A DNA stretch of 64,000 bases from Tropicimonas sediminicola (GTDB taxonomy: Bacteria; Pseudomonadota; Alphaproteobacteria; Rhodobacterales; Rhodobacteraceae): the NCBI RefSeq assembly GCF_900188335.1, contig NZ_FZOY01000010.1, forward strand, positions 1 to 64,000. The letters run 5' to 3'. Position numbers and translations under genes: made by a program. Below, piece by piece: positions 17,364-25,928 of this stretch. Numbering within the stretch: the first letter of the stretch is position 1; each line of letters opens with the position of its first letter. The notes beneath the pieces were generated by a model. It saw nothing but the letters and a program-made list of their open reading frames with translations, had not been told where the DNA came from and did not search any database.

Positions 17364-18283
17364 GATTGGTCTCCTCGCACATCATGACACGGTGATGCCC
17401 GATCTCGCTGATGCAGACGCGTGGCCATTGTCGGACTCACCCGCTATAGATATTCGAATGTCAGCATGTTCTTGGTTGCGCGTCACAGGAAATGTGATCC
17501 GGCGGCGAAATTGATTCCAGATTGGGTCCGATTTGCTCCACTCTCGTCCGGTGCGCCGACGAAACAACGGCACTCACTTCTTAAGTGACCTGAGCAAGCT
17601 GCAAGCGGCCTCCTTCCCTGTTTCGGGACTCCCTCTCATCTCCATTCGCTGATGACTTCGATGAACCGGACGCCTCTGTAGTCGGACATATCGACGAAAG
17701 GAAATCGGTGCTTGGAGGTGTTTGCTGATGTCCGTGACTCGCGCGTGGCATTCACATGATGCGGTCAGTTAGGTTTGGGAGAGACCATCGAGGAGTGAGG
17801 CTGACGCAGGCACCGACGAAGGTCGAAGCATAAATGCGGGTGGGATCATCCATGGCATCGCGACCGGTCAGCGCACTCGTAGCCCCGAGATCCGGCAGTG
17901 TCATCGATCCGCGGCAGACATCATCATGTCGGAAGGGTTCCTCAGGAACCATCCCTGCACGCCGCCTGGCACCCGAAGGCCAAAGCCAAAAAGAAGCCCC
18001 CAGACAGAGTTTTTGAGTTGCCCGCCCCTTCGGCCCTGCGGTTCCCGTCTCCCTTTGAACAGCTCCCAGGAAACCCGGTGCCCGTCTGATGGACGCCCCG
18101 GACGCAGCAGCAAAAAAAATGTCCGGGTTTGTCTGAGATCAAATCGAAATTTTTGAATGTGTGATTGAAAGCGACCATGATGACTCGCGCCCCTATCGTT
18201 CGCTTACTGCATCCGCATGAAAAATCGAGCGTCCGCAGCGAGGGCAGAGCCGTTCCGGTTATCACCAGGCCGCGGAGGCACAC
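17364..18283. other. Long intergenic region upstream of the Mbx-like operon
   Basis: About 920 bases without a recognisable gene. Small frames on both strands lack family motifs or convincing start sites. It must contain the promoters for the divergent FadL-like gene and for the Mrp/Mbx-like operon; the GGAGG just before 18284 is the ribosome-binding site of the first subunit. No tRNA, riboswitch or repeat was recognised. Confidence 0.45.
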
Positions 18284-18781
18284 ATGAGCGACACGTTCGC
18301 GCCCGTTAAGATCTTCTCCGTAACTCTATTGTTCTGGATTCTGCTCAACGGCGCTCTTGAGGTCGATGTGCTTCTGGTCGGGGCGGTCGTTGCCGGTGCG
18401 ATCACCTTCCTCCTCGCCGGCAGCCTTTCATTCCTCTCAGGATATCGGCTCACCTGGGAATCTGCCCGGGCGACCCTCGGGTATCTAGGATATTTCCTGC
18501 GAGAACTTCTGAAGGCGAACCTTTCGCTCGCGCGGGTCGTAATGGACCCGGCGCTGCCGGTGGAGCCAGCAATCGTCAAGGTGCGCACGCGACTCAAGAA
18601 CCCTGTTGCGCGGCTGCTGCTCGCCAATTCGATCACCCTGACCCCCGGGACTCTCACGGTCGAGATGAAAGGCGAGTGGCTCTATGTCCATTGGGTCTTC
18701 GCCAAAACAACAGATCCCAATGTCGCAACGGCCGAAATCGTCGCGGACTTCGAGAAATTCCTGGAGAAGATGTATGACTGA
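18284..18781 (+). CDS. Mrp/Mnh antiporter subunit E-like protein (MbxA position)
   Basis: A 165-residue membrane protein matching the MnhE/MrpE family: hydrophobic N-terminal helices, then the cytoplasmic segment VKVRTRLKNPVARLLLANS, ITLTPGTLTVE and the C-terminal WLYVHWV motif. It is a small subunit of the Na+/H+ antiporter module. It is the first gene of a 12-gene operon that joins this module to NuoH/B/C/D/I-like subunits. Start at 18284 is preceded by GGAGG. Its stop codon overlaps the next start. Confidence 0.9.
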   Translation: MSDTFAPVKIFSVTLLFWILLNGALEVDVLLVGAVVAGAITFLLAGSLSFLSGYRLTWESARATLGYLGYFLRELLKANLSLARVVMDPALPVEPAIVKVRTRLKNPVARLLLANSITLTPGTLTVEMKGEWLYVHWVFAKTTDPNVATAEIVADFEKFLEKMYD

Positions 18782-19034
18782 CACCCTCCTGCTTCCCGCC
18801 GCCATCGCGGCGCTCGCGCTTGCAGCTGCCTTCTGGCGGTTCCTCGTCGGGCCGCGCCCGGTCGACCGCGTCGTCGCCTTCGACGGGCTCACCATCATCG
18901 CCATAACCGGGCTTGTCCTGTCAGCGCTTGCCTCGGGGCGAAGCATCTATCTCGACGTGGCCTTGGTCTACGCTCTGCTGTCCTTCCTGGGTGTCATCGT
19001 CGCGGCCCGCTACCTTGAAGGAGGCGAGCAATGA
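18774..19034 (+). CDS. Mrp/Mnh antiporter subunit F-like protein
   Basis: An 86-residue protein with three transmembrane helices, typical of MrpF/MnhF: FLVGPRPVDRVVAFDGL followed by IYLDVALVYALLSFLG. The start at 18774 lies inside the end of subunit E (8-base overlap), implying coupled translation. The order E-F-G is the normal Mrp order. Its role is structural within the cation-translocating membrane arm. Confidence 0.9.
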   Translation: MTDTLLLPAAIAALALAAAFWRFLVGPRPVDRVVAFDGLTIIAITGLVLSALASGRSIYLDVALVYALLSFLGVIVAARYLEGGEQ

Positions 19035-19366
19035 ACGCCTTGGCCATTCTCGGTGTCATGGTGATGACCGCGGGCGCCGTGTTTCTCGCATTCGCGGGCC
19101 TGGGGCTCTATCGCATGCCCGACACCTACACGCGCATTCAGGCAGGGACCAAGGCGACCACTCTCGGCACGATCCTCACCTTGGTGGGCGCTGCGCTGAT
19201 CATGCCTGACTGGGGTGTCAAACTGCTTCTGATCGCTCTCTTCCTGATGTTCACCAACCCACTTTCGTCACAGGTGCTGGCACGGGCCGCGCATCGCGCC
19301 GGCGTTCCCGCAACGAAAGAATCCAAGGCAGATGCGCTGGCCGAAGATCGGGAGGAACTGGCATGA
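19031..19366 (+). CDS. Mrp/Mnh antiporter subunit G-like protein
   Basis: A 111-residue membrane protein of the MrpG/MnhG family. Diagnostic segments are FLAFAGLGLYRMPDTYTRIQAGTK (read in parts) and LFLMFTNPLSSQVLARAAHR. It overlaps subunit F and the following MbhD-like gene by four bases on each side. Part of the antiporter-like membrane module. Confidence 0.9.
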   Translation: MNALAILGVMVMTAGAVFLAFAGLGLYRMPDTYTRIQAGTKATTLGTILTLVGAALIMPDWGVKLLLIALFLMFTNPLSSQVLARAAHRAGVPATKESKADALAEDREELA

Positions 19367-19617
19367 GCACGCTGATGCAGGGTCTCGGGCTCGTGATCGC
19401 CCTTGCCACAATCGGTGCCGCAACCTTGGCAATTCTCACGAGATCGACCGTGACAGCGGTGCTTGCGGCTGGCCTCGTGAGCCTTCTCGCCTCGGTTCTC
19501 TTCGTGGTTCTCGCCGCGCCCGACGTGGCGATGACCGAGGCGGCTATCGGCTCCGGCCTGACCACCTTCCTCTTCTTCTTTGTGATGGGCCGGATCCGTC
19601 GGGAGAGTGAAAAATGA
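19363..19617 (+). CDS. MbhD-like subunit (DUF4040)
   Basis: An 84-residue, three-helix membrane protein matching the MbhD domain that forms the C-terminal part of MrpA in conventional antiporters. Conserved phrase: VLAAPDVAMTEAAIGSGL. In Mbh/Mbx-type complexes this domain is a separate gene, as here. Four-base overlaps on both sides support an operon. Confidence 0.85.
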   Translation: MSTLMQGLGLVIALATIGAATLAILTRSTVTAVLAAGLVSLLASVLFVVLAAPDVAMTEAAIGSGLTTFLFFFVMGRIRRESEK

Positions 19618-20315
19618 TCCCCAAAGTCCTGATTTCCGTTTTGTTGCTGCTATTGGGCTATGCGTTCTGGACCCTGTCTGTCGGTTATGCTCCGGATACG
19701 GAACTCAACCGCACGGCAGCCTACTACGCGGCAAACGCAGAGAGCGAGGTCGGCGCACCGAACATCGTCACCGGTATCATTGTCACCTGGCGTGGTCTCG
19801 ATACGCTGGGCGAAGTTACGGTGCTCTTCCTGACCTCCGCGATCATTGCGCTTGTGCTCTCGCAGTCCGGGGGGCCTTCGGGCGTCTCCGGCGCGGACTT
19901 CCTGCCCTCCGGCGAACTGTTGACCACCGGCGCACGGATGTTGGTGCCTCTGATCGTCCTGTTCGGCGCCTATGTCATCATGAACGGGCATTTGACACCG
20001 GGAGGCGGTTTCCAGGGCGGCGCGATACTCGCCTCGGGCGTGCTGATGGCTCTGCTCGCCGAGCCGACGCGCCGTTTCGGTCACACGGCCATCTTGCGCA
20101 TCGAGAGCCTCTCGGGGAGCTTCTACGTGCTGATCGGACTCGCTGGAATGGCGATCGCGGGAGGCTTTCTGGACAACGGAATTCTTCCACTGGGGCAGTT
20201 TGGCACCATGCTCTCTGCCGGAGCGATCCCGCTCATTTCGGTCTTGATCGGGCTGAAGGTCGGCGCTGAATTCTCTTCGATCCTCCAAAGCCTGCATGAA
20301 ACGGAGGACGCGTGA
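19614..20315 (+). CDS. MbhE-MnhB fused antiporter subunit
   Basis: A 233-residue membrane protein with two parts. Residues ~1-90 resemble MbhE, including GAPNIVTGIIVTWRGLDTLGE. Residues ~100-230 are MnhB/MrpB, including LFGAYVIMNGHLTPGGGFQGG. In Bacillus-type Mrp the MbhE part lies at the end of MrpA and MnhB is separate; in archaeal Mbh/Mbx both are separate small genes. This arrangement therefore links the two into one chain. It overlaps both neighbouring genes by four bases. Confidence 0.85.
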   Translation: MIPKVLISVLLLLLGYAFWTLSVGYAPDTELNRTAAYYAANAESEVGAPNIVTGIIVTWRGLDTLGEVTVLFLTSAIIALVLSQSGGPSGVSGADFLPSGELLTTGARMLVPLIVLFGAYVIMNGHLTPGGGFQGGAILASGVLMALLAEPTRRFGHTAILRIESLSGSFYVLIGLAGMAIAGGFLDNGILPLGQFGTMLSAGAIPLISVLIGLKVGAEFSSILQSLHETEDA

Positions 20316-20671
20316 TGTCCCAGATTGCCCTCACATGCGGCTTCATACTCATCCTAGCGGGACTGTACGGCGCACTGACGAACCGTGACATCCTGCGGAT
20401 GATCGTTGCCTTCACCGTGGCAAACACGGGCGTCAACATCGTCCTCGTCGCGGTAGGCTACTTGCCCGGCCGAACCGCGCCGATCCTGGATTCCGCCGTC
20501 CCGGTGGCAGAGGCCGCCCAGCGTATCATCGACCCGGTGCCACAGGCGCTGGTTCTCACTGCCATTGTCATCGGCCTGGGCATCACCGCGTTGATGCTCG
20601 CCTACGCCTACCGTCTGTTCCGGCTGCGTCACAGCCTTGATATCTCGAACTTCACGGAGCTGAAATGGTAA
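20312..20671 (+). CDS. Mrp/Mnh subunit C-like protein (NuoK homologue)
   Basis: A 119-residue, three-helix membrane protein of the MnhC/MrpC/NuoK family: LAGLYGALTNRDILRMIVA, then VANTGVNIVLVAVG and PVPQALVLTAIVIG, which matches the PLPQALVLTAIVI hallmark of MnhC. It links the antiporter module with the NuoH side in complexes of this family. The start overlaps the preceding gene and its end overlaps the next. Confidence 0.92.
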   Translation: MMSQIALTCGFILILAGLYGALTNRDILRMIVAFTVANTGVNIVLVAVGYLPGRTAPILDSAVPVAEAAQRIIDPVPQALVLTAIVIGLGITALMLAYAYRLFRLRHSLDISNFTELKW

Positions 20672-23600
20672 GCCCTGTCCTCATCATTGCCATCGGCCTC
20701 GGCACGGCATTCGCACTGGGACTGCTGGGATCCTCCCGCAAGACCCTTCAATTTGGCGCAACGCTCACGGCGCTGGCCGCAATGTCCGCAATCAGTGTCA
20801 TCTGGCTCGTGGCCCTCGTCACTGGTGCCGCACAGACGGCCGAAATCCATACCGCCGGCGCGGTGCCGCCCTTCGCGATCAACTTGCGGGTGGGCATCGC
20901 CGAAGCGGCTCTGCTCGCGACCGTCACCCTCACCGGCCTGTTCGCGGCGCTGTCGCTGCGCGCTCAGCTTCTCAAGCTCGGGCGCGGCGGCATGGCCGTG
21001 CTGCTCGTGCTGATCATGGCCATCTCCGGCCTCGTGATGACGCGGGACCTGTTCAACGTCTTCGTGTTCATCGAGTTGATCGCCATCGCGACCGCCGGTC
21101 TCGTGCTTCTTTCCGAAGACCCGCGCGCCGTGTGTGCCGGTTTCAAATTCCTTGTGGTTGGCCAGATCATTGCGATCCTGCTGCTGGTTGGCATCATCTT
21201 CACCTATCACGCGAATGGCTCGCTCAATATCGACGATATCGCGGCCACGCCGGTTGGTGTTCAAGGCGCTGCCCTGGCGATGTTCCTGCTGTTGATTGCG
21301 CTGGTCATCGAACTCAAGACCTTCCCGGCAAACGGCTGGGCGCTTGATATCTACACCAGCGCGCATCCGGGCTTCTCGGCGGTCTTTTCGGCGGCAACCG
21401 GCAGCGCGGCGCTGTTCATCGTCGACAAGGTCGTGGCGCCTGCCGGTGCCGAATGGCTTCCGCTTCTGACAGGCATCGGAGTGCTCAGCTTTGTTGCCTC
21501 CAACGTCGTGGCGCTGCGCCAGGACAATGACCGCCGCCTGCTCGGCTATTCCTCGGTTGGCCAACTCGGCCTCGTGCTTGCCGTGATCGGCCAGCGCGAC
21601 GTGCTGGGCGAGGCCTATCTGTACGTCGCGGGTGGTCTGATCCTGTCCCATGCTGTGGCCAAGGCGGGCCTGTTCTGGATGTCCGCCATGGTGCGTGGCC
21701 GCAATCTCGACGACTGGGCCGCCATCCGCGCGCGAGCGCCGATGGTTCTGGCCTTCGCGACCTTCATCGCCATGCTCGTCGGCCTGCCTCCCTTCCCCGG
21801 TTTCTATGCCAAGTGGGACCTCGCGCAGGCGCTGGTCGCCGCGGGACGGCTGCCGGTACTGGCGCTGATCCTGCTCGGCGTGCTGATCGAAGCGGCCTAT
21901 CTCTTCCGCTGGTTCGGCTTCGCCATCAAGCGTGAGGCGCCGGAGAAAGGCCTTTCCGCCAACATGGTGGATTGCGGCATCACCTTCGCAGCCGTGATCG
22001 CCGGTTGGGCGCTTGGCTGGATCTGGGGCGCGATCCCCGGACAGCACAACGTTCTGGCCACATTGCCGATGCTGGCGGTTCTGGCCTTCTTCGCCCTCGA
22101 ACCGCTCCCCGCGAAAATCAAGAACGTGGCCGCAATCGGGGCGCTGCTAGGCTGGTTCACGCTGGTCTTTGGCGACTATGATCCGATGCGCCTGATCTTC
22201 GCTGTCGTGATGATCCCCGGCGGGGCCGTCATCCTGCTCGCGTCCTTCACGGAAACAGGACGGCGGATCGGTTTCTACCCTTCGGCCATGGCGATGTATG
22301 CCGGCCTTGCGCTGCTGCTCGAAGCGACCACTTTCTTCGAGTTCTTCGCTGCGTGGGAAATCATGACCATCGGTTCCTACTTCCTGATCCTGCGCGGCAA
22401 GATGTCGGAACCGCATGCGCTGAGTTACATGCTCTTCTCGCTCGGTGGCGCCTTTGCGCTGCTCGCGGGTTTCGCGCTTGCTTCGGGTGGTATCCAGCCC
22501 TTCGCGCTCAACCAGCTTGGAACGGTAGGGGCCGAACTGGCACCGTGGGTCTTCGTCCTTCTGTCCATCGGCTTCATGACGAAAACAGCGGCCATGGGGC
22601 TCCATATCTGGCTGCCCGGCGCACATGCCGAAGCCGAGACGGATGTCTCGCCCATGGTCTCGGGCATCCTGCTCAAGGCCGGGCTCTTCGGTCTTTTCCT
22701 GATGCTGATGGAACTCGGGCGACAGAGCCTCTGGGGTGTCGACCTGACGGTCGTGCTCGCCTGGATCGGCGCGATCTCCGCCTTCCTGGGCGCGGTGCTC
22801 TCGATCTTCCAGGAGGACGCAAAGCGGCTGCTGGCTTACAGTTCGATCAGCCAGATGGGTTATGCGCTCTTCGGTATCGCGCTGATGAACCACCTCGGCT
22901 GGCTGCTGGCGATGATGTTCGTCATCAACCACTACGTCTACAAGTCGATGCTCTTCCTGGCCGTGGGCGGCGTCTACAAGCGCACCCACACCAAGCTCAT
23001 GTACCAGATGGGCGGGCTGATCACGCTGATGCCGTTCACCTTCGTCTCGGTGCTGGTGGGGATCATCGCGATGTCGGGCGTGCCGCCGCTTTCGGGCTTT
23101 GGCGGGCGCTGGATCTTCTACAACGCGATCATGGATGCGGGGTTGCGCTTGCCGCTGATCCTGATCTTCATGGCCGGCCCCGTTGGCTTCCTCTACCTCT
23201 TCCGGCTGATCCACACGATCTTCCTCGGCCAACTGAAGGATCCGCACAGGCAGTTGAAGGAGGCGCCCGTCTGGCTGCTGGTGCCGCAGATGATCTTCGT
23301 GGCCTTCCTCATCGGCTTCGCGGTTCTTCCAGGCATGGCGCTTCAGAAGGTCGACGGTTACATCGGCTCGATCTTCGGCGATCAGCCTCTGGTCTGGTCC
23401 GGCCGTGCCATCGCTTCCGAGTTCGGCTATTGGAACCCGGTTGCGATCATGGTGGTGATCGCAGTGATCTTCGTATCTGTCTTCCTGATCCTGATCGCCA
23501 AGAACCACGACGCCCAGAAGGTGAAGCAGTTCAACATCGTCTTCTCCGCCGAGCGCCCCTATCGCCCCGAGACGACGCATTTCGCATGGAACTTCTTCGC

Positions 23601-23793
23601 CCCCTACCGGAAGGCGCTGGGCTTCCTTGAAGCGCCGGTGGTCACCTCTTTCTGGGGCGGCGTTACCGACGGCTTGAACGGCACCGCGGAGTTCACCCGC
23701 CGCTTCTACAACGGCAATGGACAATCCTATGCAGCGCATGTGCTGCTCTTCGTGGTCGCCGTCTATCTGATCGCAATGGGAGGCGTCGCATGA
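20665..23793 (+). CDS. Fused double antiporter-like subunit (two MrpD/NuoM-type modules, MbxH-H' equivalent)
   Basis: A 1042-residue membrane protein containing two complete proton-antiporter modules in one chain. Module 1 (about 1-480) has the key glutamate E137 (FVFIELI) and lysines K218 (IELKTFP) and K333 (AVAKAGLF). Module 2 (about 500-1000) has E565 (AAWEIM), K640 (FMTKTA) and K671 (LLKAGLFG). These are the broken-helix and channel residues of NuoL/M/N and MrpA/D. The second module is followed by a ~100-residue tail with a final helix. Archaeal Mbx complexes use two separate genes here (H and H'). The reading frame is uninterrupted, and both modules keep their charged residues, so this is probably a functional fusion that could pump two ions per cycle. 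It overlaps its neighbours at both ends. Confidence 0.9.
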   Translation: MVSPVLIIAIGLGTAFALGLLGSSRKTLQFGATLTALAAMSAISVIWLVALVTGAAQTAEIHTAGAVPPFAINLRVGIAEAALLATVTLTGLFAALSLRAQLLKLGRGGMAVLLVLIMAISGLVMTRDLFNVFVFIELIAIATAGLVLLSEDPRAVCAGFKFLVVGQIIAILLLVGIIFTYHANGSLNIDDIAATPVGVQGAALAMFLLLIALVIELKTFPANGWALDIYTSAHPGFSAVFSAATGSAALFIVDKVVAPAGAEWLPLLTGIGVLSFVASNVVALRQDNDRRLLGYSSVGQLGLVLAVIGQRDVLGEAYLYVAGGLILSHAVAKAGLFWMSAMVRGRNLDDWAAIRARAPMVLAFATFIAMLVGLPPFPGFYAKWDLAQALVAAGRLPVLALILLGVLIEAAYLFRWFGFAIKREAPEKGLSANMVDCGITFAAVIAGWALGWIWGAIPGQHNVLATLPMLAVLAFFALEPLPAKIKNVAAIGALLGWFTLVFGDYDPMRLIFAVVMIPGGAVILLASFTETGRRIGFYPSAMAMYAGLALLLEATTFFEFFAAWEIMTIGSYFLILRGKMSEPHALSYMLFSLGGAFALLAGFALASGGIQPFALNQLGTVGAELAPWVFVLLSIGFMTKTAAMGLHIWLPGAHAEAETDVSPMVSGILLKAGLFGLFLMLMELGRQSLWGVDLTVVLAWIGAISAFLGAVLSIFQEDAKRLLAYSSISQMGYALFGIALMNHLGWLLAMMFVINHYVYKSMLFLAVGGVYKRTHTKLMYQMGGLITLMPFTFVSVLVGIIAMSGVPPLSGFGGRWIFYNAIMDAGLRLPLILIFMAGPVGFLYLFRLIHTIFLGQLKDPHRQLKEAPVWLLVPQMIFVAFLIGFAVLPGMALQKVDGYIGSIFGDQPLVWSGRAIASEFGYWNPVAIMVVIAVIFVSVFLILIAKNHDAQKVKQFNIVFSAERPYRPETTHFAWNFFAPYRKALGFLEAPVVTSFWGGVTDGLNGTAEFTRRFYNGNGQSYAAHVLLFVVAVYLIAMGGVA

Positions 23794-24695
23794 CCTTCGA
23801 GTGGATCCAAGTTCCCTACGCGCTCGCCACGCTTTTCATCATCCTGAACTACGGGCTGCTGATGACGGCGGTGGTGCGAAAGCTCGCCGCAAGGGTCGGC
23901 GGTCGGCCGGGCATCCCGGTCTGGCAGAACTACATCGACCTGGTGAAGAACTTTGCCCTGCGGTCAAAGATCAATCATGGCGTCATGTACTATCTCGGCC
24001 CGGTCTTTCGGCTGTCGGGCGGCATCGGCCTCATCCTCTTCGTTCCGACGATCTATGGCAGCTCCTGGGCGCAGAACTTCTCCTTCGCCGGGGATCTCGT
24101 GCTTGCACTGTATTTCATTTTCTTCGGCACGCTGGGGATGGCACTTGGCGCAGGCGAGAGCGGGCATCCGCACTCGGCCATCGGTGTTTCGCGCGGGCTC
24201 GCGCAGGTGACGACGGCAGAACTGCCGATGGCGCTCGCGGTCTATTCCCTCGCCATCCAGTACCAGACGCTTTCGATCACCGAGATCGTCGCGGCGCAGC
24301 AAGGGGGACTGTTCAACTGGACGCTCTTCACCAACCCGCTCGCCGTGGTGGCCGCGATGTTTGCCTTCGTCGGTACCATGATGCGCTCGCCATTCGACGT
24401 GGTTCTCGCGCCGCAGGAGATCCCGATCGGCCCGCCGACGGAATATCACTCGGCCTACCTGGCGCTGATGCAGACCAACCGCGCGATTTTCCCGATCGCC
24501 AAGACGATCATCTACATGAACCTCTTCTTCGGCGGAGCGGCCAACTGGGCGGAATTCGCGATCAAGGTCTTCCTGCTCTACATGATCCCGGCCGTGATCG
24601 GCGTGGTCCACCCGCGCTTCCGGGTCGAACAATCCATCCGCTTTTTCCTGAAATGGGGGCTGCCCGTGGGCATCCTCGCCATCCTGACGGTGTGA
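23790..24695 (+). CDS. NuoH-like membrane subunit (MbxM/MbhM equivalent)
   Basis: A 301-residue protein with about eight transmembrane helices, homologous to complex I subunit NuoH and hydrogenase subunits HycD/MbhM. Visible features are the quinone-site-like loop GGRPGIPVWQNYIDLVKNFALRSK, here with GRPG and WQNY, and the charged segment MMRSPFDVVLAPQEIPIGPPTEYHS. It anchors the peripheral iron-sulfur arm to the membrane. The sequence is closer in layout to the hydrogenase-type subunit (short, ~300 residues) than to classical NuoH (~325-345). It begins four bases inside the fused antiporter gene. Confidence 0.9.
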   Translation: MTFEWIQVPYALATLFIILNYGLLMTAVVRKLAARVGGRPGIPVWQNYIDLVKNFALRSKINHGVMYYLGPVFRLSGGIGLILFVPTIYGSSWAQNFSFAGDLVLALYFIFFGTLGMALGAGESGHPHSAIGVSRGLAQVTTAELPMALAVYSLAIQYQTLSITEIVAAQQGGLFNWTLFTNPLAVVAAMFAFVGTMMRSPFDVVLAPQEIPIGPPTEYHSAYLALMQTNRAIFPIAKTIIYMNLFFGGAANWAEFAIKVFLLYMIPAVIGVVHPRFRVEQSIRFFLKWGLPVGILAILTV

Positions 24696-24698
24696 ACC

Positions 24699-25391
24699 AT
24701 GAAAGACGTTGACGACAAGTTCCTCAAGAACCTGGACAGGACGGTTCCGCTGCGGGAAGAGCTCCGCCCCCGCAAGGTCACCACGCCCGACGGGCAGGAG
24801 ATCGAGATCGAGCCGCTGAAGGACTACTTCTGCGAGGCGGCGCCCAAGGTGCACGCGAAGTCCTACTTCCCGATCGTCGAGGATTTCTACAACTGGGCGC
24901 GCGCCAACTCGCTCTGGATTCTCGGCTTCGGCACCGGCTGCGGCGCCATCGAGATGCGCCCGCTGATGACGCCGCGCTTCGATGCCTACCGCTACGGCAT
25001 TCAGTGGCGGCCCACCCCGCGGCAGTCGAACCTGCTGATGATCTCGGGCTATCTCTCGGTAAAGACGCTGAAGCGCGCGATCCGCGCCTATGAGCAGATG
25101 CAGGGCCCCAAATACGTCGTCGGCCTCGGCTCCTGCACGATCAACGGCGGAATGTACTGGGACAGCTACAACACCATCAAGCGGCTCGACCAGTACCTGC
25201 CGGTGGACCTCTACATCGCCGGCTGCATGCCCCGCCCCGAGGCGCTGCTCGCGGGCTTCATGGAACTGAAGAAGCTGATCAAGGCAGGCAAGTGCGAAGG
25301 CGCCAACAAATATGCGGAGAACTTCGCGACCTACAAGGCAAACCAGAAGTCCGTGATCAAGGACTGGGACATGCCGGATTACAACTGGTGA
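24699..25391 (+). CDS. NuoB-like small subunit (MbxJ/MbhJ equivalent) with altered N2 cysteine pair
   Basis: A 230-residue peripheral subunit of the NuoB/hydrogenase-small-subunit family, expected to hold one [4Fe-4S] cluster next to the NuoD-like subunit. Visible ligands are C81, C146 (GLGSCTINGG) and C176 (YIAGCMPRPE). NuoB normally has two adjacent cysteines before AIEM, but here the sequence is C81-G82-A-I-E-M, so one is lost. The residues GSCTINGGMYWDSY and GCMPRPE are otherwise conserved. An N-terminal extension of ~60 residues is longer than in NuoB. It starts three bases after the NuoH-like gene and overlaps the NuoC-like start. Confidence 0.88.
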   Translation: MKDVDDKFLKNLDRTVPLREELRPRKVTTPDGQEIEIEPLKDYFCEAAPKVHAKSYFPIVEDFYNWARANSLWILGFGTGCGAIEMRPLMTPRFDAYRYGIQWRPTPRQSNLLMISGYLSVKTLKRAIRAYEQMQGPKYVVGLGSCTINGGMYWDSYNTIKRLDQYLPVDLYIAGCMPRPEALLAGFMELKKLIKAGKCEGANKYAENFATYKANQKSVIKDWDMPDYNW

Positions 25392-25396
25392 GCGAC

Positions 25397-25927
25397 ATGC
25401 GCGACATTCATGCCCTTCTCAAGCAACGCCATCGCCTCGGGCCCCTCGAGCCCCGCAAGGGTGGCCTGGCCTTCGTCACCGTGCCCCGCGAGAACCTGCG
25501 CGGGCTGCTGCTGGAACTTCGCGACACGCATGGCTTCACCCACCTCGTGCTGCTGACGGCGGTGGACTGGATGGAGGACGGCCTCTTCCAGCTCACCTAC
25601 ATGCTCAACAACCGCGGCAGGGACCTGACCCTCGGCATCCGCGTGATGATCGACAGGGAAGAGGCGCAGGGCGACACCATCCACGACATGTGGCCGACCG
25701 CCGCCACCTACCAGCGCGAACTGAAGGAAATGTTCGGCATCGACTTCCCAGGGTCGCCGCGGCTCGACGAGGAGTTCATCCTCGAGGGCTGGACCGACCT
25801 TCCGCCCTACCGGCGCGACTTCGACAGCCTCGCCTACTCGCAGCAGACCTATGCCGAGCGCCCGGGCCGGGTCACCCACGACCCGCGCGAATACATGAAA
25901 TCGAAACTTTATCCGGACGGGGTGTAA
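25397..25927 (+). CDS. NuoC-like subunit (30 kDa subunit, MbxK equivalent)
   Basis: A 176-residue soluble subunit of the complex I 30-kDa family. The conserved C-terminal block is present: ATYQRELKEMFGIDFPGSP, then LEGWTDLPPYRRDF. It helps hold the NuoB- and NuoD-like subunits together. The ATG at 25397 is chosen; a GTG at 25388 that overlaps the preceding stop codon (GTGA) is equally plausible and would add three residues. It ends two bases before the NuoD-like gene. Confidence 0.9.
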   Translation: MRDIHALLKQRHRLGPLEPRKGGLAFVTVPRENLRGLLLELRDTHGFTHLVLLTAVDWMEDGLFQLTYMLNNRGRDLTLGIRVMIDREEAQGDTIHDMWPTAATYQRELKEMFGIDFPGSPRLDEEFILEGWTDLPPYRRDFDSLAYSQQTYAERPGRVTHDPREYMKSKLYPDGV

Positions 25928-25928
25928 C

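Noticed and set aside
17752-18283. Small frames in the gap before the Mbx-like operon
   Set aside because: Several short overlapping frames on both strands with no recognisable domain or coherent codon use.
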